Shown: piece by piece, positions 12,801 to 24,800 of the stretch
Position numbering within the stretch: the first letter of the stretch is position 1
Layout: each line of letters starts with the position of its first letter
NCBI GenBank assembly: GCA_947652605.1
Contig: OX393581.1
Span: forward strand, 52,599,924-52,663,923
Length of the DNA stretch: 64,000 nt
From: Elmis aenea
Taxonomy: Eukaryota > Arthropoda > Insecta > Coleoptera > Elmidae
Reading direction: 5' to 3'
Made by a program: the position numbers and the translations under genes
Notes under the pieces: model-generated
Seen by the model: the letters and a program-made list of their open reading frames with translations, nothing else
What the model was told of the DNA's origin: nothing
Databases searched by the model: none

Positions 12801-15800
12801 TATGGTTTAAATATAAGTAAATAATATGCATGCAAATTTCTCGATAATAGTGTCTGAATTTTACAGAGCCCTGCCGTCTTCTGTTGGCATTATTTCGCCG
12901 TGCTCCAGACGGTTTTTTTTTCTAAACCAACCATGCAATTATGTATTCGTATTTCCTATAACTATAGGTTTATTTATGCGTATGTTAATCATTTCCTCTC
13001 CGGCGAGGATAGACTCGGGAGATATGTATGGGAAGAATCCTTGAATATCTTGATTCTATACGGTTCCGGTCTTTTTTGGGACCCTTTCATCCGGGAGGGT
13101 TGTTCTGTATCTGCCACTTGCCCCTGTCCGAATGCATTCGGTCCCGTATCGGAATTTGTCTCCTCTATGGACTGCCCTGATTTTCTCACAGTTTTTACCT
13201 AGTGAAATTGTTTCATGATCCCTAGTTTAACCTGGCGTTTTTAGGGGGCAGAAGTTTTAACTCGGTGTAATTGTTTACGGTTGTGGGAATTATAACTTAC
13301 TTCTGACCTGTTTTGAAGGTGTTCACATGCATTTGAACGTGTTTATTGTGGTGCAAAATATACCTGCATGAAATTTTATGTGTTATACAATTTTAGATGG
13401 CATATTGTGTAAAGGGTATCGTAATTTTTGACCGATCATTTCATTGAAAAACGAACGAAAGTCGAAAAAAAATCGATCAACTCAAAATTTTTAACATTTT
13501 TCAAGAAGAAATTTCTTAATGCAAAATTCCCTTGTGATTTTATGATTTTTCTAATGTGAAGCTATCATATAATATTGTGTTTACTCAGATTATAATACTA
13601 TACTAGCCATTCCAAAAATTAACTAATGTTATTTAATTCAATATTTAACTTTGAATTTCAAAGTTAATAAATAATTTAATAAAAATATTTACGACCAAAC
13701 GGAGATAATGTAACACAAGGCTGACGGGATAATGGTCAAGGGGTCTCTAAAGAATACTCTTTTAATTAGCTAAATATTTCGAGTTGTTTATTTTACTCTT
13801 CTTCAGTAGCCTGAAATTTGTATCGGTGTTAGCTTAGAATTACACAAGTTTTAAGCAAAGAAAAAATACAATTGGTACTAAATATTCATCAAAGTACTCA
13901 CCAAACAGCGAGGATGATAGAAAGCAATCGTAGATTAACATCATTTTTAAAAATTTAAATATATAATAAGTCACAAAAGGTAAAATTCGTATAAATTCAT
14001 AACTTGGTTATTCATAAACCCAGTTTAAGTGAAGTTGATAATTAAAGTTGAAGTTAAACAAAATATAGAATATAATAATATATATGTATCAGCACCTAGG
14101 TGCTTTAACTTTAATTAACAACTTCACTTAAACTGGGTTTATGAATAACCAAGTTATGAATTTATACGAATTTTACCTTTTGTGACTTATTATTTATTTA
14201 AATTTTTAAAAATGATGTTAATCTACGATTGCTTTCTATCATCCTCGCTGTTTGGTGAGTACTTTGATGAATATTTAGTACCAATTGTATTTTTTCTTTG
14301 CTTAAAACTTGTGTAATTCTAAGCTAACACCGATACAAATTTCAGGCTACTGAAGAAGAGTAAAATAAACAACTCGAAATATTTAGCTAATTAAAAGAGT
14401 ATTCTTTAGAGACCCCTTGACCATTATCCCGTCAGCCTTGTGTTACATTAATAAATAATACTTGTTATTATTTTAATGAACGAATGTAAAAAGACTGATG
14501 TGATGGTATTGAACTTTATATGGTTTATCATAGGCTAGATTTAAAGGGTATTCTATTTCACAATTAAATGTTAACATCAGCTTTTTTTCTAACCAGCTGA
14601 CTGTCTGTGTAGAGATGATGAGTTATGCTTTGTTGTAAAAATTAAATGGCGCATGTAATACAAATAAGTTTTGTTTAAAATCACTTGACTTTTTTTGTGA
14701 AGAATCTCTTGTGGAAAAACTGTTAGTAATTTTGTTATATGGAAACTTCTTAGATGTTTAAATTAGTAAAAACACGTCAAATTTTGAAATTGAAGCTATT
14801 TTTATTGATTTATTTGGTTTTGTAGAGAATGTATGGAAGGCTGTTGTGTTAAAAAAATCTTTTTTAATCTTCAGTTTATGCTCTTCTGTTATTTTAGGGG
14901 AATAGTTGAATCAACTTTTTTGTAGGTATGTTTTAGTTAGTCCATTTTATAATTGCGAATATGTTCATTATGGAATATTCCTTCTTCTTTTACTTCTATC
15001 CGGGTATAGCTTTGTTCCAACAAAGTTTTATTTTAGAATTTGGTTCCTTTGCTCCTTTCTTCATTTGGTTTACATCTCATCGTACCATTACCCCTAACAT
15101 TCTGTGTATAGGTTCTCTCCATTTTCTAGGTGGATTCTTGCTTCATTTACAGCTTTTATTTGTAAATTATTTCTTATTTCGAGGCTTGTACAGGGTGGTC
15201 CAAATTCGATGGGATTGCATGGGTATTTCGCTTAATAGTCAAGATAGAGAAACTGTTGAATTACCAAAAATGTGCAGTTTTTTGAGACAAACTCAGAACA
15301 GTCCTCAAATATATTCTATGATTTCCGGTTGTTCTTGTTTTTGTTTTGTTTTTACAGCCTACTTTTGGTTTGTTATCTTTAAAAAATTAAAAACCTTTGT
15401 AACTTGCGCATTATTGAAAACAAATTCATCAACCGTTATATATTTGGAATGGGAAAAAAATAAGGAATTTAAAAAGGTCATAGCCAACTATAGCTTCCAT
15501 TTAAAAAAGGTCAGTTTGTGTCATAACGGCTAGCGTAAAAAAATCTCTTTAGTTCTATCAATAACTACATAAAAATATCTAAAAATAATCTTTATAAACT
15601 TTTCGATATTTAAAACAATAAGGGAGATATAACACATTCTGAGTTTGTTCTTAAAAACTGCACATTTTTGGTAAATTAACCGTTTCTCTATCTTGACTAT
15701 TAAGCGAGATGCCCATGTAATCCCATCGAATTTGGATCACCCTGTACAACCGTGCACAGATCTGAGAAATCCAATTTTTGCGGATCGAATTCTGCTATTC

Positions 15801-18800
15801 TCATTTGCTTTTGGCACTCATTATTCGGAGCCATGTAGCAATGTTGGCATTGTCACTATTTTGTACAGTTTCTTTTCATGTTTTTTCCCCTCATTGGAAT
15901 ATATTATGAGCGAAGTATACCCTAGTTTTGATGGCAAGGTATACAATACGTTTTACGGAATCTATCTAATTAATTTTGGCGCCTTATTCACGTTTGGTTC
16001 TGCTTAGATGGCCCGAGTCCTCGTGTTTGTACTTTGTAATTCTAACAGTCTCAAATAGCGCCAGTATTTCCTGCAAGTGTCATCCAGAACTTCTTCCTTT
16101 TCCCAGCCAAACACCGTGAACACACGACATACGGTTGTCTGCTACGCGCGCCAAAAAAAATACCGTGCATTCCCGCGTGTTCCGCTAAGATTATATCCAA
16201 ATGTGGCCGTGAATCCGTTAGTTCTCGTTGTTGAAAGCAAAAGGGCGATTTAAAAGACTTTAAGGGCTGAAGGGGGTTAATAAATACACGTCCCGCGTAT
16301 CAGTGATATTGATTGAACGTCTTTACAATGCGTATTGAAGCATGTCGTGTTATGGAAGCCGGTATTTTTTAACGTCATGGTATTTGTTCTTAACATCCAA
16401 TATGTTATTATTTACAGCAGGTTGAGAACTGAGTTTGAGGGTAAATATTAAGGGTAACTTCTTGTTCCCACGATCACCGTGTTTATTTTTCGAGTTTTAT
16501 AGAAGATTTCATTAGTTGTTGTAGTTAGCTGTCTTTCAAAATGCCACTGTCGTTTCGGTTATGTGACATTTCCTGCAAGAATCTGAGTATCGAAGTTTCA
16601 CGTAAACAAACAATAAAAAGGTGTGTGTGTTATGCGACTGTAGGAACTGAAAAATTGTGGTTGGGTTTTAAAATTTTAAAGATTTGGTCGGATGTCTTAT
16701 TGTATAATAGTAGGTAACGTAAATAAATTGACTCATATTAATTTTGTTCATATACAACAAATACTTAAAAAAATGGGTCAAAAGGAATAATTAATTAATA
16801 ACAATCATCAACAAGAACATCTATTGACAAAGAGACGAAAGTCTAGTTAGATATTTTCAAAAAGCGATTCTGCAGAAAAATATATGCTACTGATAAAGCT
16901 GTAAATTGTACAGGGTGGGCAGATTTCGATGTTTTCATAGGGAATCTAGGTAACTATAATAGTTATCGAAAAACGGACCCCGCTTCCTCGATCCTTTTTT
17001 TCGAGAAAAAGTTAATGGTGACAACTAAAATTGAGAACTGAGATAAATACAGGGTGTGTAAAAATTGACGGAAGCGCTACACGTGGCGATGTTCTTCGTA
17101 AAATTCTAAGTCGAAAATCTTAATACGAAAATGTTGTACCATGCTTGCTGCGTCTGTAAGAGGTCCTCAAAGTTTTGACATTTAGTCCTTTAATAAGCTT
17201 TATTATTTAATACTTGCAAATGAAAAAGCTGCAATTTGGAATAAAAATTAGTTTCGAATAGTATTTTTTCCTAGATATAGTGTTCTTCCTTTCAAAAATT
17301 GGTGTTGAAAATATGTAAATCACTGATTTGAATGAAAATAATACATATGGCAACATTGTCATTAGCTGTCATCTCTGTTTTTCTCGTAATTATTTCTAGT
17401 TTGTGTTTTACGATACCCAGAAGTTTGCAGCTATGTTTACGAACAAGGCTTTCAGTTTGAACAAAAATTGTAAATACCTAAGTAAAAATATTGCTGATAA
17501 AAAAATGTCCAAACGCAAATCAGTGTATGCAATGTTGCCAATTTTTTTTTCTTTAATTGGTTCCTGAGGCCATAGAAAGCATGGTACAACATTTTCGAAT
17601 TAAGATTTTCGACTTGGAATTTTACGAAGAACAGCGCCACGTGTAGCGCTTCCGCCAATTTTTACACACCCTGTATAAGTAACCAAGATAACAAATACAA
17701 GTAAAATTTGTCTTTAGTTAGCACAAATATTTTTTTGGGTATTAAAATGGTCAAAGCATGTGCATATTTTAAAATATAAACTGAATTATTGCATTATTGG
17801 CTAGAAATAAAAAATACATACTAAATTGTGTGTGAATTATTTGTGTTCTAATTTTTTTTGTAATTGACTTACATGTGAAGAATAAATAATTAAGAAATCT
17901 ATTGCTGAAGTGACGTAAATCTTGAAACTTATGTAGATAATCTTTAAGCTCACAAATAATACAGAAGATTTTTTTAACTAAACTTATGTATGTTTACAAC
18001 AACGCATAACATGATTCATTTAAATTGAAATTACACACTAGCTGGCCTTTAATTTTATGAATGGGCTGGACGAACATGTTTCATTTTAATTTGGCAACAT
18101 TAATTCGTCAGCTTCGTTAAGCTAATTGAAAGTCTGCATACTAAAAATAACCTTAATCTTCTATTTATACGTCGCGAGTACAATCTTGGTCCCTTAACAG
18201 GACCCCAACAATTATAATAAAACTCTTATTCCGTTATCGCTTATTTATACAGCCATCTAAGCGATGCCATCGATCAATTCGATTCTGCCAGAGATATTTT
18301 AATTCAAACAATTGCGCAAATCTGTGAATGCCGAATCAAAATTTACCATTAATGTCGTATACATTGGACGACGGTTTCATGCCGAACATTTGCACAAGTC
18401 TGCGTTAGAAAAAATTAAAGAAAATAAACAACTTCTTTCATACGTCTGACGTTATAGACTATAGACAACCTTGCCGCTAGGAAAAGTAAATGGTAAGAGG
18501 CATATGGACGTGTCTGGGTCTTGTCTAGAGAGCATACCATGAAGTGGGTCAATAGCATGGCACACTTGACTTAAGAAACTCTCAGTTTCATTTCATTCAT
18601 TAGTATTTTAACACTCGTTTACTATTGGAGGCAAACTATGGGTTCTACGATAAATTAAAACATAAAAGTCTACAGAACTGAGCACCGTTTACGATTTGTA
18701 AGGCCGTATTGCCACCGAAATGATCTGGGATCTGATAGGGACGTAAAACTTTTTGTGACATAATTTTGAAGCGATTCAACGCAAAGAATTGAAGTGTCTA

Positions 18801-21800
18801 GGGTTGTAAGTGATCAAGAAGCTGTTCAACACCAAATACATCAGTTTAATAACTCCAAAATGACGTCAATTATCACAAGACATATAATTTCAGTGGCCGC
18901 AGAGAATGAATGCAGTAAAAATCCTGACCGATATAATTGAAGAACAACAACTGATAATAATAATAATCTTTATTTGTTCTGAATATCCCAAAAAAGGCGT
19001 AGAACTTGTCACAATAATAATGTACGTACATTACAATAATATACCTACATAGTTAATAAAAAGAAAAAACACAGAAAAATGATATTTAAATATAACATTT
19101 TATAAAGGAATCATCATTTAAATATTCGCTTATATGGTACGGTAATCTAAACAGAATGCCTGCACATAGAATACCCCATCAAACAATGACATGGATTCCA
19201 TCTAGAAGGAAAAACACGGGCCGAAAAAGAGATGGATGGATGGGGTAAAAATAGCAATAGATAAAAGGAACTTGATGGATAATACCTAACTGAAAGGAGA
19301 GGAAGGAATGGCGTTTGGGATGTTGTAGACGGCAGCTAGTACGAAAATTATATAAATAATAAGCAAGATATGTGTATTTCCATAGAATTTGGACCACCCT
19401 GTATTGTATTACTGCTGTTACATTGTTTTAACGTGTTACTAAACACATTCGGAAATTGCTCCGGTACAACAACATGTAATTATCGATCAATTACTGATAG
19501 CAAATTTCTGTGGTGTCCACCAGCTACAAAATAATTGTCACATAATTGTCGTACAGGGGGTGAGCTGACCGCATATTCGTGATACGATTCGAACGACCCC
19601 GTGTGACAAAAACTATTTTTCCGCGTCATTATGTGTGAAGTTTACAGAAAAACTGTCTCCAATATTCCAAGACACCGTGCTTCGAGGGGAACGAAAATAC
19701 AAGGGGATCCCGAGGGGCGAAAGGACAATGCGAAAAAGGACAATATGTCTGAACTAAGTCTGTGGGAACGTCGGGAAAGGTCATTAACAAGTGAAACGCA
19801 GATGCTGACATCGGCAGAGCAATTGACCCTTAGATAGATTCCCCGTCTTCGGAGTGCATAAAAATTAATTTAATTAAAACGCATCATAGGGTAATAAAAT
19901 GCCATCACATACGAAAAATGCACTTAATGTGATACAATTCGTTACATAAAAATATGAATTCCTTAAATGATTCGTTGCAAATATAAATATACTGACTGTG
20001 ATGTACGTCCATTGTTTTTCGGTCGAGATATTTAAGGGATTTCATTTCAATCGATTTAAAAATACTGATTAAGTCTACTAGGTTTGCCATGTTTCTAAGA
20101 ATTTAAATATATCTAAACTTATATACAATTCACTTAGGCACTATTGCCGCTTCAGAATTATTATTACATTAAATAGAACATTCTTACATATCATACTTTC
20201 GTAATATTCGTAAGCCATTTCGTGTTTTTAAGGTACAAAAATAAATACGCTTTTACTTTAATTGTGTAAAGCTTCTTCATTGGTTTTAAAAATTGATCGA
20301 AAGTTGAAATATCACTCTCAATGGTTTAAAAATCATATAAATTAATTTAATTTTTTATGTATCAAATAAACACAATGCCTTATCAGTTTATTATATACAA
20401 AGATTTAAATATATTAATTCAATAATTCTTGTTTTAATTCGAGGCATCCCAACACAATGAAGCTGGCGATGTGCTGTGAATACTTTGAATGTTTTGTTAT
20501 GAGTCTGAACCTCAATCTAAAACTGCGATCGTTTTGCAACATGGAATTATATTTTGCAAGGTCTGGCACGTGTAATTGAGAACATATAAATAATCTACCG
20601 ATAACACAGAAAATAAATTACTGTACGTCAATTATAAAACGTGCTGCCTCTATAAGTGAATATTGGTGGACCCCGGTTACATTCGCGTATAACGAACGCC
20701 TTCAGTTTTTAAAATAAAACAGCCGCAATCAGAGTTAATGCAATTTTTTTGGGGTTTTATTTTTTTGAGCGCGTAATTCTCAATCACATGGCGCATGAAA
20801 AGTAACTGTAGCCAAAGTTAAAAAAATGTTGTCTGAAGTAAATGGTGATTATCAGTATTTTTTTCCGCCCTTTTACGTTCTTGTGTTATTTTCAAAAAAG
20901 TTTTGACCGGTTCTTGAACTTAGCAGTCATTAAAATAATTGATTAAGGAAAAATTGGTTATCAACGTTTGATGTAGCTCAAAAAGTTGCTTCAGAAATTT
21001 TTGTTCACATTCCAAAAATTGTTCCTACACGACAGAACATTTAGAGGCGATTTTCCAAACTCCAAATTTTTTAAATTTAGTCACGAGTCGTTCTACTGTT
21101 AGGTGTAGGACTGTTGAGTTGTGTTGTGATGACTTTTTCCATGTTTTTCTGTCTTGTGCAAGTTTTTTTATGTCTTTCTTGATGTTTCTATCCGTTGCTG
21201 CTTTATTAACTTCGTCTTGCCAGGTTTTTCTCTCTACCTCTTTTGTTTTTCCCTGTGATCTTGTTTCATAGGCTTTTCTGGTTAACCTTTCTTCTTTCAT
21301 CCTATAAATGTGACCTAACCATCACAGCTGTCTTTCTTGTATTTTTGTTTCAACTGATTTTATCTTTAATTCTCTGTATGATTCATTTCTGATTCTATCT
21401 TTTTTGGTTTTTCCTTGGATTTTTCTTGGAAACCACATTTCTGCTGCATTCACTCGGCTACTATTTTTATTTGTGAGTGTCCACGTTTCACTTCCGTATA
21501 AAAGTGCGCCGGAGTTACTACCTTTTTGACCACTTCCACTTTAGTTCGTTTTGGGACTTCTCTATTTCCAAAAAACGTTGTTCTTAAACTGTTAAATGAA
21601 ATGTATTTACTGCCTAAAAAAAGTTTGGGAACACTTTTCGTTAACACAACTAAATAATTTGTGAAGATTAAGTTTTAATAGGTTTTGTTTTATGTAAACG
21701 AATTTTAAGAGAGTAGTTTAAGGTTGTTTAAAATAAGTTTATGCAAAAATTTGCATTGGTATCTTGATCTGCACAAGGGTAGTGCATTTTCCTTCGCAAC

Positions 21801-24800
21801 CACTTGTTAGTGGATGTTATTTTATATATTATAGATGTTAAGTGCATGTTTTGTTAATTTAAGTTTTGTTTCAGAACTGGGAAATGCTAGTTTTATCCAA
21901 ACTTCGATACAATATCGCAGCGATTACGGGTTTCGACTATGTCGACCACATGATTGAGCGGTTTTCCTGGGGATCTGAAACTCCTTATCTTCGTCGGCAT
22001 GCTCACATTTTGGTGTCTATCTGTTATACAGGTAAGGTTGTCATTATTTTGAACTGCGTTGTTTTGTGTACATAAATACGTACCTTGAAGTTGCGCATGG
22101 CCCGCCGTAAGTCGTTTAATTATTAATAAGATTTTGAAGGAGCCTGATAATGTATCGATGCAGTCATGATTCTGATGGCGAATTGCGTTTCTATGATAAT
22201 TTCATCCGCGTCCTACAAAGTGGCCAATATTTTATTTCGGCTTATTAACATCACACATCGCGGTTATATCTTTGTTAGAAGGGACAAGCAGTTTTTTTTT
22301 TTTTAAAATGTGAGTTATCGTGTGAATGGAGCATTCTTGGTGTTGTAGTAAGTTGAGAATGTCATCTACAGGGTGTTGGTTCATCATACAAAATTGGGGA
22401 TCTCGGAAATAGTTACAGATAAAGGAATGGTTAAAAAAGTTTGATAATAATTATTGTGTTCACCTTAAAGATCGTCACTTGACCACATCAAAATTCAATG
22501 TCACAAAAAATTTGGTTGTCGCTTATCAAAAATTAAGCAAGCTGTGTCGATTTTCACACTATGTTAAACGCCTATGCAAGTCGTATAGATTTAGCTATAC
22601 AACTTCTCAAATCATAGCGCTTTTGCAGGGGTTTCGTTTTTGACGTTTTTCTCCGGAACCGTTTAAGATTTTTTCAAAAACTTTGCACAATTTTACTTGC
22701 AAAGGATGCGCGTATTTGTAAATAGAAGAATTTCGATTTTATCTCTGACGGTTTCTTGGCCAACGCGATCGCAAAAATTACCTTTATCATTTAACTTTTC
22801 AGTTTTTTCCCTATTTTTCCGAAGGAAATGGCCAGTGGCACACTGCAAAACTTTTGGCTTTGATGTTCTTGATGGAATAAACACAGCCTTGATCAAATTC
22901 TAGCGACAACATATCGTGACCTTACCTTGTTAGTCTGTAAAGCAAGTCTTTGCCAATTTAACCAGTGTGTTATCTCTACGGTTTGTGAAATCTTCACGTC
23001 TTCATGATGAACCAAACAAACAAAAATTCGAAAAACTGCATCGTTAAGCTCTTGTAATGAAGACGTATAGTTCTTTTTCGGGTAATTTCGATTAAAGTTA
23101 AGAATAGAGATGTACCGAGTACCCGGAAATTACCCGGTACCCGGCATACCCGGCGACATTTTCGGTACCCGGAAATTACCCGGAACCGGCAAAAATTTTT
23201 GGGATCCGGTGCCGGGTATCTAATGAAGTTTTTGATGCGTAAAAAAATTAAAAAAATATTGTTTTATTATTACAACTCAAAAAAATACAACAAATACACT
23301 TAATTTTAAGGCATAACAAAAAATAAAAAATAAAATTCTGTGTATTATAAACATTTAACTAAAATACATAATATATAGCAAAAAATTAAAAATAACTCTA
23401 TTAAAAAACATCCAAAAATTATATTTAATAATTAAATTTTATTAATTGCAGATTATAATGCAGAAATAATAATTTTTCTGCGTTTCGCGGGAGTTTATTT
23501 CTTCTTTCTTCATAAATAATACCTGCCTCGCTGAACATTCTTTCACTGGGTATGCTACTGGGGGGTGGTGATAAGTATTTTCTAGCCAATTTTGATAATT
23601 TTGGATATACACCTGCATTTTTTGACCACCAAACCAACGGATTTTCTGTGCGAGGAACGTTAGGATATTTAACCTTTAACTAGTCGCGTGTACTGTGTAT
23701 ACATAACTACTCGCATGGCGCCTCGGGGGCACCATTGAGGTTTTATAACAATATTTTTGACTTAAAATTTTAAAAATGTGTTAAACTGCTTTATTCATGA
23801 AATATAAGCTAAATCTTAAAAAGAATAACAATGACTAAATAAATTATAAGATATAAAAAATATATATCTGTATATAAAACATAACTGTAAAAACGTAAAA
23901 TAATTTATTTTTAATACGAATCAAACATTGGATGCAAAGCATTCACTGCACAATTTTTTTGTATGCTCCGAACAAATATTTTTATGGCATTGCGAACAAA
24001 TTTGTTGCGAATGTCGATTTTTAGCCCTAGGGCATAAATGACAGCGTTCATGCCGAGTAGCACATAATTGCATTTTACGGACTGTAAAATAGAGAAATAT
24101 GAATAATACTATATAATTCGTATTCCTAAAAGTACAATTGAGGAATACATAAACAGATATTAGTGACAAAAAAATAATTAAAAATGTAACAACGATTTAA
24201 AAAACGCTTGGCGCCTCTGCGGCGCCGTGCGACTACTTAAAGGTTAAGAAAATTTAAAAGTTCAATCTGATCCTTATCTGTTGAATTTTCCACATTATAG
24301 GACTCTTCTTCGTTGGAATTATTTTCACATAAAATTTCATCTATACAACTCCACACATCTTCATTTTTATCATTACTTTTTTCTTGTTCTGCGAGTTGTT
24401 TATTATCATTATTTTCATCAATATCAATACTTACTGGTCAAATGTTATTCATATCATCTATAATCCAATTTTTAGCAATAACTTGAGTATTCGACTCTAA
24501 AAATTTAAGTTTGTAACAGGGGTCTAATACTGTGGCTATTACATACAACTTATTTTTTTTTTCACATTTTCAAATCGGGCTTTTAAAGATTTTAGCATAT
24601 CTTTTTTGACGGTTACCATTCCTTCTTCGGATAGTTTTTTGCTGAGAAAGCGTTCTAAAGCGGCTACATTCGGTATCACCATGGAAATAAGAGCTTCCTC
24701 TGAACTGGCTTCCACCGTGACATTGTAAAATTGCTCCAATAAAAAAACTATGTTTTCAATTAACTTAAAATTGGCTGCACTCAAGTTTGGTATGTTATGA

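Larger units (their letters stand above)
10508..21874 (+). other. CycD intron 2 (11.4 kb), transposon-rich
   Basis: No exon of another gene was recognised. It holds a 530-bp inverted repeat (12128-12660), a fold-back palindrome (13706-14450), two CAGGGTG elements (15191-15744, 17050-17673), solo CAGGGTG tips (16918, 19405), a LINE-like (TAA)n tail (18951) and an antisense LINE fragment (21065-21530). Segments about 10700-12100, 16000-16900, 17700-18900 and 19450-20950 show nothing I can name. Confidence 0.75.

Noticed and set aside
14961..15533. 190-codon plus-strand ORF
   Set aside because: Its second half runs through the left arm of a CAGGGTG palindrome; the hydrophobic start is T-rich noise and there is no homology.
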